Shown: positions 50,662-63,654, counted from the first letter of the stretch. The stretch is 64,000 bases of DNA from Mugil cephalus (GCF_022458985.1 NC_061789.1:5497501-5561500); one strand, 5' to 3'. Notes: a model not told the origin generated them from the letters alone. Made by a program: numbers and translations.

Positions 50662-52587
50662 TCAGTAAGAATCAGACTTCCACTCGTCTTCTACGTCTGG
50701 AAAACAAAGGGAAAAAATTGGATTAGTTAGTCACTTAACAGATATCTGGTTCTTCCGGCTAAAAATTTTAATTTCCTCTGGGGACACTTGGGTTTGAATT
50801 ACCTCCGCTTAAACCCCTTCTGCCCATGAGTCCGACAAACATCTCGCCTTTATTCCCTGGTAAGAATAAAACAGAGAAAAGCTCTTTGTCACCGTTATAT
50901 TCCAGCCTGCGTTAATGTCTTCCCCAGTGATGTGATTATACTCACTTTTCCTGCCCAGTCTCACCGGCTGAGACGCACCTGGAACGAAGACAGAAAACTC
51001 AAAATTAAAGCAATACAACAGGGAGGAGAAAGAAAAAAAAAAACAAAAACAAAACAAAACCATAAAACTGTAATAATAATACTAATAAAAGCTTCACTTA
51101 AACCCTTTAAAGTACTATTATGTGTATTTGTTTCTGTACCCGAGCTTCTTCCCATCAGCCCGTGGAACTGCTGTGATTTGGAGCGTTTGATGAGATCTGC
51201 GAGTCGGATGGTTATTCCTCTGTCCGGTGGGTAACCCTGCACACAAACACACAAACACACAAACAAAAAAACTTATTTATTAATTTATTCTTAAGAGGGG
51301 TCAGGTGTCATGAGCTAAACGGTCGCTGAGGTATCTGATTAAAATCTTTTGACTATGTGACTACGTTATTCACTTTAATGTTAAATTTTGTCTCAGGATC
51401 AATGTTGTGTTACCCTGAATTTCTCCCATGAGGGATCTTACTAAACATTTTCTTTCCTTTTCTTACATTTCGTTTATTTTCTTACTTTTTATAATCTGTC
51501 ATGTTTCTTTTCTTTTTTACATTGCCAAATCTTATCTTTGCTTTTTTTTTAATTAAACATCTTCTCTTCTTATATTTCTTTTACTGAACCTTTTCTTGTC
51601 TTTTCTTCTTTTTTCATTACACTACATCTTTTTTTAAATCTAATTTCATCTTAACAGCTCTAATATAGAGTTAAAACCAACTACTACTTCGCTTTGAAAT
51701 TGAATCACGTGACACTGTGATTTTTATTTATTTATTTTAATTTTTGTAATCGTTTATTTATTTATTTATTGGCACCACGCCGATCCCATGTCCTCCAATT
51801 CTCTACGCAAATGTTGGCGTTGAGTCATTTGCCTGCGATTAACCGGTTGCTCGTCGATATTCCGATTAAAATAAAATTAACGGTTAACGACCATTTTGGC
51901 CAACTCGCCTCTTTTTTGCATCAATAACACATCTGGCTTTGCCCCAAACGTCTTTGTTTGCGTATTAATAACTGGCCAACAAAACAAAACATTTATTATT
52001 GACATATATCAAACACCTACAGATGCCCATTCAGTTCTAAAGCAAAGCGATGTCACTTGATTATTACACTTGATTTATTGGGAAATATGCGACGGTTTAT
52101 AACCGATACTGAATTTAAAAATACTCAAAATAAAGCCACAGTAGGTCTGTAGTTGAAACAGTCTGTAATTCTCACAAAAAAACTTCATCATAAAGTTTAT
52201 TTTTACTAGTGGATGTTTGACGATGTTTTCGTCGCTGTCCGCGGTGCTGAAATGAAATCGCTTCTCACAGGCTGCGGATAGTTTAATAAAAAGCAAAGAT
52301 TGGAGGTTTTGTTGTTTTTGTCTTTGAGTTAAACTAGATCTAAATTCAGACCGGCGAAAGATGTTTTCACTTATTTACCAAACGATTTTTCCGTCTACAT
52401 TCCCCCCTTTTTATCTCAGACCTTTTTTTACCCTCCTCTCAAACAAATGATCCAGTTTTACCTGCCAGTTCTCCACCGTCCACACCTCCCCGTCTCCTTC
52501 CTCACCGGACAGCGGAGTCCCCAGCGCGCCGAAGACCTGGACGAACACCACCACCACCAACACAACCACAAACTTCAGAGCCTCCAT
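50662..52587 (-). CDS. tac4: Tachykinin precursor 4 (tac4), complete, 5 coding exons
   Basis: Neuropeptide/hemokinin prohormone, secreted; its peptides act on NK-type G-protein-coupled receptors. Exons: 52462-52587, 51140-51236, 50946-50978, 50803-50856 and 50662-50696, giving 114 aa. A hydrophobic signal peptide (about 1-22: MEALKFVVVLVVVVFVQVFG) is followed by an acidic spacer. Peptide 1 is SKSQQFHGLM (61-70), preceded by KR and followed by the amidation signal GR. Peptide 2 is NKGEMFVGLM (87-96), preceded by RKR and followed by GRR. The C-terminal tail is acidic. The FxGLM-G motif defines the family. KAT7-TAC4 adjacency, conserved in human 17q21.33, makes tac4 rather than tac1 or tac3 the right name. 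Human TAC4 lacks the NKA-like second peptide; its presence here is TAC1-like. The 33-nt and 54-nt exons are symmetric (phase 1-1). Confidence 0.93.
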
Positions 52588-52748
52588 GCTTCTTTGAACC
52601 TAAAGGTGCTAACAAAAAAACAAAACAATAATAGTCAAGAAGAACTCCTCTGATCTGGACGCATACAGGAGCCAACTAACTTCAACCCGCTCCAGAAAGA
52701 AAAAGGCGTTTTTTCCTGTGCGTAAATCCCGAGTGGAGGTCTTTTGCG

Positions 52749-52756
52749 CTTATAAA
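52749..52756 (-). promoter_or_regulatory. Probable TATA box of tac4
   Basis: TTTATAAG on the minus strand, 162 bp upstream of the tac4 ATG. It implies a start near 52720 and a 5'UTR of about 0.13 kb if no intron intervenes. An AP-1 motif TGACTCA lies at 52820-52826. Confidence 0.5.
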
Positions 52757-53838
52757 CCCCCGCTGGTCGCTCCTCCCCCTCCTTCTTCAGCCTCATATTT
52801 TAAAAAAAATGCCTTTGTCTGACTCATATGCGTATTTTTTTTTCTCTCTTTTTGTCTGAAGGTGATGTATGGGAGTTTGAATTGTCTGATGAATGAACCA
52901 CAAGGAAAAGAGGAAGATTTATTAGTGCTTTATTTTGCAGGTTGGAGACAATACCCTCAAACAAATCACAAACAAAACTGACACGGTTATACTTTCAGCT
53001 TCTACAGGAAGGTATTCCTTCAAACCTTTTGTTTCTTTCATTTGTCTTTCTGGTTTCTGTCTCTTTCTAGTGGTGAAATTTGATTTGTGTGACTCTGCAG
53101 GTGGACCGAGAGGAATTTATGGTTTAAATGTTCACCTCAGCAACAACTTCTGACAAGAATCTTAGCTTGAAAAAGAATAAAAATGCTTTTCTTTGATTAA
53201 GCTCCACTTAGTCAAGCTGTAGGACTTGGGCTGCTACGCTAGAAGCACTGTATTATTTCTTCTCAGCATCCTGCATGATGGATTGTGTGTTTATCACAGT
53301 GGTTCCCCAGCTGACTTTTAAATCTGAGGGTTGGAAAGACAACTGTAGTGACTCAAAAGTTCAGTCCTAGCTGATCAGTTTGACCTCATCTGTCTCTGTC
53401 ATCTCTGGACGGGGATGCTGTCGAGGTCTGTTAGGGTCAATCTACAGTTTAGCCAATTAACTTCACTATTAGTCAAAGCGGGAGTGTCAAACACTCACAA
53501 AACTGGCCCAATCTAGCAAAGTTTAAAACCTATATAGAAAAACATTAACTGCAATTTTTCCAAATAAAAGTAAATACTGTTCCTAATTTGTCCACTAGGG
53601 GTCGCACTTTTTGCAAAATTTTTCCTTAAAATTCTTCAGGTTGTTCATAAAATTGTTTTGTGAAGAAAGTTTAGAGGTTATTCTCTATACTGGTTTGGTG
53701 GCCCCTGAAACTAAAAAATGAGCTTGACACATCTGAGTTAGGTCCCCCACGCCTTTAGACGGATGGATCATCTAAAACAGACGCACCGAGTAACACAAAA
53801 AGAACAAAAAATTACAGCAAAAAGAAATAGTTTTGTAC

Positions 53839-54405
53839 CATGGACTGTATTAATAAAGGCGGATGTGAAGACAAAAGCAGGTAGAGCTCCCCCTGGTGTC
53901 TGGCTGCAGTATAAACCATAAGCTCCACCCCCTCCATGTTAGTGGGTGGGACTTGGGCCAAACTAAAACACTAAAATACACTTCAAATAATTTTTTCTCG
54001 AGGTTAGTTTCTGTCATTTTAGGTAGTTAATCTGATGTTGATGCATGTTCAAGTGACATTTTTTTTGGATAAGTTTAATTTTAAGTTATTTAATGCTATA
54101 GAAACAGGATGTGACATAATGGCAACCACTCCAGAAAGCTGTCCTGTGAGATTATGAGAGTTGTATAAAACTATATTTTTTAAAAACAAGTTCAGTGTAT
54201 AATCCAGCATTTCTTTGTAACTGATGCAGTTAGAGCAGAGTGTAGAACTAATTAAACAATAATACGAGTGTCGTCAATATCGTACTCGTCAGACTCTGCC
54301 TCCAAATTCACAAGGTGGCGCCACCTGTATCTCCAGGACAATAGTGTCCGTTTGGGCAATGCAAGGACGTGGAGACACGTCGTCCATATTTATATACATA
54401 CATAT
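53839..54405 (-). mobile_element. MITE-like repeat, TATAGACTG...TAAATATGGAC family, copy B
   Basis: Read on the minus strand, it begins TATATAAATATGGACGACGT and ends near CAGTCCATGG. Shared strings with copy A at 22318-22955 include CCAAGTCCCACCCACTAACA, GGGGGTGGAGCTTATG and CAGACACCAGGGGGAGCTCT. Orientation is opposite to copy A. No coding capacity. Confidence 0.7.
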
Positions 54406-56399
54406 ACTTACTGTAGGTATTTCTAATGTTATTTTGGAATTTGTCATTTCCTTAAAAAAAAAGGGTGATGACACTTGATGACTCATCCTGCACCAACGAG
54501 TGTTTAACTTTCTTGTTCTCCATCCAGTGAGTTTCAGCCCTGTCCGACTCATCTGTAAAGTCCTTTAGCATAGCTGATGTTTTAGCTGTTACATAGGAAC
54601 TTTAAAATGTGGAAGCAAGAGACCATAAATATTTGAGCAGGAAATGTATTGAAAACAACTGGAGCAGGCTGTTCATTCATCAGCTGATCAAAAGTTTAAG
54701 AGTGGGTTAGGGGTGAAAAATGGTGGAGCTACTCGTTACTTTTCATCATTTTTTCGACCCATTAATTCCTGTTTTGATGTATTTTTTTGAGCCATGGTCT
54801 TAAACTTTTCAACCCTTCTTCTTGTTAACGACTCAAACTCGTAGGTCATTGAGTTGGTTGATAGAAAAAACGATAAAGTTGAGAGAAAAATCACCCTTTC
54901 TCTGACACACTTTCTCCCAAACTGCTTCTTCTCCAACAGCGACCAAACCAAGTAACACATCCAATGACGTAAAATAAAGATGTACGCTCCAAAAAGCTGA
55001 TTTTCTTCATGTTTTATTCCGGTATTATGTTTAAAATATGTTCACTTTGACTGTGTCTGTATCTGTTCTATTTGTTTCATGTCCTGTTTAAACTTATTTT
55101 AACACGTGTTCCTGCATTATTCATGGATTAACATCATGTCTTAGCACAGTAGTTTTATTTGACTAGTATGCTGCTCAGCCGCGCTGTTACTATTAAAGCA
55201 GGAAATGTGTGATTTTGCCGCCACTACAAACAATCTCCTCAGCTCCACTCTGGTTTATCTCTCCCCTCAAACAGCTCTTAACCTTTACAAACATGAGGAA
55301 GCTTTCTCCAAAGAAAACAAAACAAAAAAAAACACTCGATTCCTCCCGGAGCTGAAGAGGGATGGAGGAAATTGGACGGAAAGAGACTTGAACCTCACAC
55401 AACCAAAAAACACTCGTGTGCGTGCACGTGTCGGACGGATAATGGCGGGCTTCAAGTGTCCACACGAGACAAGACGTCCCTCCAGCCGCCTGCTGCTCTT
55501 CTCCAAGTGGAATTGTTCTCCACCAGTTGTTGGACTCATAAAAATGAATGAAAAAAAAAACCATCAGATACAGTACGTCCACAGTGAAAAATGTGAATCA
55601 CTGTGATTGTAAATCATCACTAAATATCTTCTAATGTGAAATTACACGTCTGAGGAGCAGCAAACACCCTCGATCTGACACTTCAATTTCCTTCACAGGT
55701 GACACATCGTCAATTTCCAATAAATTACTGTACTGTAATGACAGTCCCTCTGTTTTTGATTGTGGCCGGAGCACGATTACAATCAGTCTCTTTTCAATCA
55801 GCACCTATTGAGAATTAAAGAGGAAGCGTCGGCCTTTGTTTAGGACTCAACGTGCAAGAAGTACGTACGAAAAAAAAAAAGTTCGGTTAATACACATGAG
55901 GGCTCAGTAAGAGTCCATAGCAGCTCATTAGCATGCTAGCATGTGCTAATTAGCCGTAAACAGACGTTTTATTTGCTGCAATTAGCAAAAAATGTGTTGT
56001 GGAATTCTATGAATAATTAAAGGTGAAAACTAAACTATAAAATAAGTTTATGCTTCCTCCCACTCCATTTCAGACATTTGTTTAGTTCATGTTTACTTAT
56101 TTTTTTTTTATTTACTCTTCTTTATATTCATTGTGTCCATTCCAGTATGATTATTTTGTTTTTATTTATTTTTACCTGTTTGAACTAAACTAAATAAAAG
56201 TTATAGTTGTGACTCATCAGAGAGTGGACATGGGTCTTCTGAGAGTGTCCTGTGTGTAACAGATACCTCTGAGTTATTAGTGTTCATTATTTCTCAGACT
56301 TACAGACTTTAATAATGCACAAGGAAAATTAATTGGTCCAAACAGCTTAATTGTTGGATAGCTGGATAGATTAGGGAGTAAAAGAAGTTCTGTAGCGTT

Positions 56400-56860
56400 C
56401 GCTGTGGGAGCGGAGATGAATCAGTCTAATGGAGAACGAGCTCCTCTGACTCTCTAAGGTTTGGTGTAGTAGATGGGTTTTCCATAATGGAGAACAGTTT
56501 ATCCAATGTGCTCCTGTACCGAGACAAACGTCCCCAACTCCCCACCAATAACATGTCCAGCCTTCTGGATCAATGTGTTGATCCTACTCATGTCTGGACG
56601 AAATATTCGAGTAATTTGCTGCACACTTTGAAAGACCTGAGTCTACTCAGGCCCTTCTAGTCCACAGCATCACTGTTGTCCCTCCAGTCCAGTCCAGTCC
56701 AGTCCAGCCCTGGATGGTTGATGATGGGCTCCACTGGTGTCCTCTTCCTCCTGGAGTCAATGACCAGCTCCTTGGTCTTGTCCACGTTCAGGAGTAGATG
56801 GTTTGTCTGGGACTCACTCCACAAAGTCCATCTCTGATACACCCTAGACCTTATTAATCC
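56400..56860 (-). mobile_element. LINE reverse-transcriptase C-terminal relic
   Basis: The minus strand translates to NHLLLNVDKTKELVIDSRRK and PVEPIINHPG, then after a short repeat WRDNSDAVD, KGLSRLRSFKVCSKLL and FVQT. These match in order the RT thumb/C-terminal segment of CR1/L2/Rex-type fish LINEs (N-x-L-N-x-x-KTKE-x-x-x-DFRR; RLRSFxVCxKLL). In-frame stops show it is dead. A TCCAG pentamer repeated about four times (56685-56706) interrupts it. Confidence 0.8.
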
Positions 56861-57639
56861 TTCCTATCTAACTAATATATATTTACTTTTGTCTTTATTT
56901 CTTGTACATTTATGCTAATTTTATTTATATTTCTTATTATTTTTTACTTCTCAAGAGTATTTTTTATGTCTCCCTACTTCTCCAGTCTATGGTCATAATG
57001 TTGTGGTTGTATAATCACTGGGTAGTCATATTGGTCCGAGTGCAATCAGGCTGAGATCAGCCTCTCTATCCTGCTTCATTCTCTAATCATTTCTCTCTTT
57101 ACATTTAAGTATTTTCTCTGCGTGCTCCTCCTCTTATTAATCCGTCTCTGCTTTCTCCCCGGATTGGATTTGACCTTTTTATTTTTGTTGGTTTCCCGTG
57201 TTTGCGTTAATCCCTGCGTACCTCCGCAGCACCTCTGGGGTACTTTATACGTCATTAGATCTACTCTGAGACGCTCGGGGTTCTTACCTTGAGACTTTCA
57301 GGACAATGACGCAGGTGTGAAGGCAGCGTTAGCCTCCGCACGTAAGTGCACAAACTGATATCCACAGCTGTGTCTTTTATGGCAGTGAAAGCTTAAATCT
57401 GTCCCGTTTAATTCAGCGGTAACATGTGCAGGTTATGATATCAGGTCACGAGAATCACTTACTGCCCGTGAGAGCGTGTCATTGAGCAGGTGGTGGACAA
57501 TCAGGAGCTCCTGGACCACACATGCTTCTGACATCGTTCTGGTCAGCTGGACCGCAAAATGAACCCGAGAGACAAAGAGTCCCAGTTTTTTCATCCACTG
57601 TTAAACTTCATCTTAAAGGAATGCGATTACCCAACTGAA

Positions 57640-57705
57640 GAGATAGATTTGGACTTTATTGGTCCACAACGACGGGAAAAAAAAGCACAACTAAAAAGAA
57701 ATATA
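57640..57705 (-). mobile_element. LINE 3' tail fragment
   Basis: ATAGATTTGGACTTTATTGGTCCACAACG is the reversed retroposon tail also seen at 30722-30810. Confidence 0.4.
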
Positions 57706-58744
57706 GATGTAAGGTGGTTAATGCTACTATGCTACTGTGACATTAGCTTGAGGCAAAACAGAGGGAAACTGGAGGTGAACACTGTCAACTGAAAAATCAA
57801 AATCATCTTTTTCAGCCTGGATAATGTTATAGATTAGACTAAACTGTGACTGAAATTATGTTAATCATTATTTGGTACATTTTAATACCAATGCTAACTG
57901 CTAGGTAACGCAACACCCTCCACAGTACGGCTTGTAATATCTTTGAAGGAGAGGCTTCTCTTGATAAAGACAACTCCTCTGTGTTCGTGTGGATTCTTCA
58001 AATTCTTCTATAGAGGGTTTGCATGTATCAGTAAATACAGTGAAACCGGGAAAAATGTTTGAGATGTTTTGCCTCCAGCTAAGCCCCGCCCCCTCAAAAT
58101 ACATCACACTGTTTACAAACTGTGAAGGGTAAGATTTGACATGACATGACGTCGGTTGATTCAGTTACAGAATAGAAACAGATGAGAGCTGCTATATATC
58201 TCCAGTACTGAGAGACATAAGAGGCTCAGATGTTGAATTTTCTGTCCTTGGACAGGAAAGACCACCTGGCGCTGGTGTGACGGCGGACTGCTGCGTGGGT
58301 CCCAGAGCCACATCACCAGGTCATTACCTCAGTTATGTTTAACCGCTGTACCATGATGGCGGGGAATCACATAACGGTTGAGATGATTGTTCATAAGAAA
58401 AAAAAAAAAAAGTGACGTCAAGCAGCACCAGAGCGAGGTCTGAGGATCTGTGTTCTCCTTTGTTATATATCGTATTATCACACACTCTGAAATTAAGGTC
58501 ATGAGAAAGCAGAGTATTTAGCTCAGAGAGCTTCGCTTTCATTCTTTTATCCTGTTTTCTTATTTCTTTATGTACTATAAATTCTCTACCGGTCAAAGGT
58601 TTGGACAAGGACACAACTTCTAATGCAATTCAGTGAGAAGGAATGTCCAAACTATATACTTGCAAATAATATGTCTTATATATTTTATACAGTATAAACA
58701 TATTTCTCTATATGTTTTTCTGTATCTTTTTATTTCTCTCTCTC

Positions 58745-58750
58745 TATATA

Positions 58751-58794
<44 letters not shown>

Positions 58795-58797
58795 TAT
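58745..58797. repeat. (AT)n microsatellite
   Basis: About 50 bp of TA/AT dinucleotides with scattered G and C. Confidence 0.95.
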
Positions 58798-61700
58798 TAT
58801 TACAAATACATTTCAGAAATTTTGATTAAGCACAGCTGCGCTTTGCACACGTTTCCATTGAATTCGAACTGGTCACATGACCCCCAGCACCATCTCCAAA
58901 AACATTTCCATCACAGTTTTGCGCTAAACTTTTATAACGATGCGTCTGGGGAAAAAAAAATAAAAATGTCTCTTGACAGTAAAAATGTTTCAGCTGTAGA
59001 TATTTGAGAGTTTTTTTGAAATAGGTGAAGTGGGTGTTTCCATTACCAGAAAGTTCCTGCAGAGAGAAAACACAGGAACTCTGACATGATCTGTCGGTTC
59101 ATCCGTTTGTGCAGAGGAAGACGAACAATTATTGGCATCGAGGAGGTCTACTTCAAAAAATTGTTCCCCCACACAGTAACCTTTGATCATTTTATTGTCA
59201 TTTAACATTGTAATTTTGATTATTTTATTTAGGCATTAATGAATACAAACATTCTTACACCATTCTAACTAGGAATTGTATATATTTATAGTCGGCTAAC
59301 CAGCACTTGACGCTAGGCACTTTTTTATCTCGCACTTTACATTAGGAGCATTATTTCCGACTACAGATGGAAATTAGCTTTCTGCTAAATCTGGTATACA
59401 TGATTAATGTATGTGCACATTGTCCATAAACCTAAGTAAATAATACTGAATAAATAAATAAAAATAAAATGTTAGGAGTGTGACTCTTACTGAAGCACTG
59501 AGTTAGTTTAATCTTTGTGTTTTTAGACAAGTGCGTGCAAACTCTTCATGCAAACACCACCCATTTGAGTTTTGGACCATTAAATAAAAGTGACGTGACC
59601 AATGACTGGGAACACTCTCATAAAGAGTCAACATTGTGTTTCTCAATATCTGCCAGAAGAACTGACTCTTCTCTGCTTTGAGCTTCCATTCAGTTCCAGC
59701 AGCTGCTTGACAACAAAGACAGGAGAGCGTAGAGTGAAGGAAAGACGAGACACTGCTGCATTGACTCCCAGCTAGCACACATGTGTGCTACATGTATTAG
59801 CAGGCCCTGGGGTGGGATCGGCTGCCTCCTCTACACGTATAATTCAGTACATGAGAGTCTCGACATCATCGAGTGCCCTGGGAGACATTAATCTTGTCAG
59901 AATGAGCTGTGGATTTAGATTCTGTGTGGATGTCTTCATGTCTCTGGCTCAGGGTTTCACCGGTGGCGTGCATTTATTAGCAACGGCATTACCTGGGTTT
60001 GGATGAGCAGGGGCTACAAAGGAGGAGGCCTCCGGGGTAAATGCTGATAAGATGTTTGTTTTCAGCTCGAAAGCATTTATTTGACATTTAAGCAAAACTC
60101 TCAGTCCGTTCTCTTGTCTCGCTTTGCTTTGGCTTTTTACGGTTTGTGGACGAAGATGAATCTGTACTCGGGTCCGAGGGAGCGAAATAAGAAGCATCAC
60201 TCTGGCTTCCACCAGTTTCTCCAGGGAGGCGTAGACAATCAGCACACATTAGCATGTTTTCTCTCTAATCCATTTACGGGTTAATTTCAAACTACTTTAA
60301 CAGCTCTGGAGAAAATAACGCAAAGCAACAATGGAAACATTCGGCAAATACTGAAGAAAACAACGTGCAATTTGATTGGAAGTGCTGGAATAAAAGGTTA
60401 TCTAAACCATTCGTGTTGCTTTATTTGCAGCTCATGTCTTCTTTCTTCACGCCTTATTTCAAATAACACCAAGCGGCATTGGCATAACAAAAAGGAAAAG
60501 TAATTTTGCACCTCGTAAATGAGCCGTGGCATGAGCCGGGCGCAAAATTGGAAAGATCGCCAAGGTCCAGGTTTTCGAGGAGAGGGGAGAGGCCGCCGGT
60601 CGTCACTGCAGAGACAATCAGCTTTTATTCGTCTGATCCGTGAACCCGAACGGGCAGAAGGGGAACGAGTTCGAACCAGACGTCAGCGCAGGCAATAACC
60701 GAAAAGCAGGAGATGGAAGTGGAGCCGGTGATTTAGGATCGCTTCACACCACGAGTCTACTTTCTGAATCAGGCCACGCTACGTGTGTGGGGAGCGCTTT
60801 GGTCTGTTGCACGTCTCTTTTGCGATGTCGGTTACTTCGCATCCCTGGGTGTTAATGTTTATCTGAATATCTGAAGGAAGTTAATGTCAAAATTTGTGTT
60901 TGTACCTAAAATTTGGGGCAACTGCTGCAGAAGAAGAACCAGGACCGAACGTGAATGATTGTGTAACATGTGTGTGGCCTCAGCTTGTTATTTAACCTAA
61001 ATACTGATGAATTGCTTTAATAAAATTGTCATTAGACAGCTGAAGCAGCAGAAACCTACCCCTGATATCTAGTACCAGCTTTTATTATCCCTGCTTTTAT
61101 TTTTGCAAATAACTTCATCTAAGTTGGTAAAAATATTAAGAATCCTCCAACTCCTTAGACTTTTGCGCCAATTTCACGCATTAGCTACGGATAAAGCTAG
61201 CACATCTAGCTGGGTTTGTTCATTCCCTGTTTTATTTTATATCCACCAACTCTCTACTGCCTCTCACTGCCTTTGTGTTAACTGTATTGACATTTGTAGT
61301 CGATGTAAATGTACAGGCCACAACAAGTAATTAGGAAAATTCTTGATTATTTATCACTTTTGCGAACAACTGGCTAATTGGCAACACTACATTACAGCTA
61401 AAGCTAAGCTAAAGCTAGCAACTGTGCTGCCGGATTAGGACAATGCCTGGGCCGATTTAAAAATGCCTTTTCTCACTTATCCAACTTTAGGGAATACAGT
61501 GAGTCACTAAATTTTAAATCGGGGCGGTATCTCTTTAAGTAACAGCAATTCTATATGGATTTATACCTTGTCTTAATGTACTGGGAAGTCCAAACCACAT
61601 GGTTGTCAGGTAGTTTGGAGGAGTTTGTTAACACAGGATGTGGATTCAACCAATGCAAAGAAAATAAAATGCCTCCGCACCCAGTTGGAGAGTCCTACAC

Positions 61701-62634
61701 CCAACCAGAGCACTTTTGCTGTTCACAAATTCAACTCCACTGTGCTCAGATGATGACGATGACTATGCCCTCGGCACTCTTCTATAAATCAGAAGATCAA
61801 CTTGGTACTGGCATTTCAGGATGGGCCACTGTAGACCAGAAAATGTAACATGCTTGGGGAGATATAAAACGCTAGGTTTGGTACTGGTGTTTGTTTTACA
61901 TACAAATATATTAAAGCGATAAACTGCAGAGCTGTAGCAGAATTTTAAGGCGGCAAAAACAACTCTAAGCCCAGAAGCTCTTCCATACCGCATTAATTTG
62001 CTCCATATGTTACAGGTCTCCTGAGCAGCACCACCATAGGTAATGAACACCAGTCGTAAACACGACTGGATGTTTCCCCCGACTTTATAATTAGATTGCT
62101 CAATCATTCGCTGCAGAGATGTCGGCCTTGCTGGGGGCTCGGAGACAGAGTTACGTCTGTGTGCGCCGTGTTGTTGTGGCTACATGTGTGTAAATTAGTC
62201 ATGCATGTGTGCAGGATTTACACCCATGTGCATCTGAACCAAAACAAGCATCAATCCTGATGAGACGCCGGCTTGGAAAATGCAGCCACTAAAAAAAAAC
62301 TTTAAAGATGTGGACCTGAATTTGTGTTAGAAGAAAAGATAAATGTTGTTAATTTCTTTGTTATATCATGACTTGGAATCAATCCCACCAAACAAATGCT
62401 GCTTTGTTTTTGCTAATTGCCCTCACTTCGAGTTAGAGCGTTATTTCTGAAGAAGACGGAGGCAGAGGGAAAATGAAGCTCTAATTACGGACATTATTCT
62501 TTGCAACCATGTGGAGCTTACAATTTAAATTAATTTTTAGGTATAGATGCACCAAACTTCTTTCAAAAAATTGCAAGTGGTGAAGGTAGACTCTGATGTT
62601 GACCAAAAGAAGCTGCACCTGAATGGCACATATA

Positions 62635-63235
62635 TAGAAGAGTATTAGGGCAACGCAATGAGAAATAATAAATTAATAAATAAAATTAAAAAATCATCAT
62701 GCACTTTGAGAAAAAAGTCAAAATTTCGAGAAAAAAGTCCAAAGTGGAAAGTAGATTATGCCAGTAAACTGGCAGTACTGTATATACTGTATGTACAGCT
62801 GATACCACACAAAAGAATATTAGGGCCACCCATGAGAAAAACAATTTGAGGAGGAAGATTTTTTTTCCATCATGCACTTTGAGAAAAACTAAATTTCAAG
62901 AAAAATGTTAAAATTTTGAGAAATAAAGTTGAAATTTCAGGGGAAAAAAAGACAATATTTCAAGAAAAGTGGAAAGTAGACCTTTAAATTGGCAGTACCG
63001 TATACGTATGGTACTGCCGATACTACATGGAAAAGTATTAGGGCCACCCATGAGAAAAATAATAAGAGGAGGTAGATTTTTTTTTTTTTTTTTTTTTGGC
63101 ATCATGCACTTTGAGAAAAAAGTCAAAATTTTGAGAAAAAAATTCAAAAATCCAAATTTTGAGAAAATAGTAGAAAGAAGAAAGTAGACCTTTAAACCGC
63201 CGATACACCGCGGAAGAGTACTGGGGCTTAATTAA
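62635..63235. repeat. Satellite-like tandem array, 3 full and 1 partial copies
   Basis: Unit landmarks TATTAGGGCCACCCATGAGAAAAA, ATCATGCACTTTGAGAAAAA, GTGGAAAGTAGA and GGCAGTACTGTATA recur in the same order. The TATTAGGG landmark starts at 62643, 62818, 63036 and, degraded, 63219, so units are about 175-218 bp. Each unit carries internal short repeats of AATTTTGAGAAAAAAGTC. Confidence 0.85.
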
Positions 63236-63654
63236 TATTAATTAAGAATATACAATTGTATTGTGATGTTTTTTTTTCAGTTATATTGCTATTCTCAAAA
63301 TTGTGATTCACAAAATTTTGGGAAAAAAGTGCATGATGAAAAAAAATCTTCTATATTTTTTTCCTCAATGGTGGCTCTAATACTCTTTTGTACACATATA
63401 TTCTGCTCTTGCATGAAATACAATCACTCTTACTACCAGCAGGTGGCAGTAGTCTGTATTTGTGGAAACAGGAGGTGCTACTATTAGCTTGATTGGATGA
63501 AAGCTCTAATTCAAAGAATTAGAAGCACTGCAAGCTACATAGAGATAGACATGAAATGAAAAGAATTGGTTAGTGGGAATAATTTGAAAAGATTAACGGG
63601 AAAATATTACAATTAATTAAAAGTCAGTGATCTTGACTGGGTACCAGGAAGTGC

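Noticed and set aside
55205..55606. 133-residue plus-strand and 129-residue minus-strand overlapping frames
   Set aside because: Both are open by chance; neither has recognisable domains, and they overlap on opposite strands.
58633..59007. 124-residue plus-strand frame rich in Tyr and Ile
   Set aside because: Its length comes from the (AT)n microsatellite, which has no stop in this frame.
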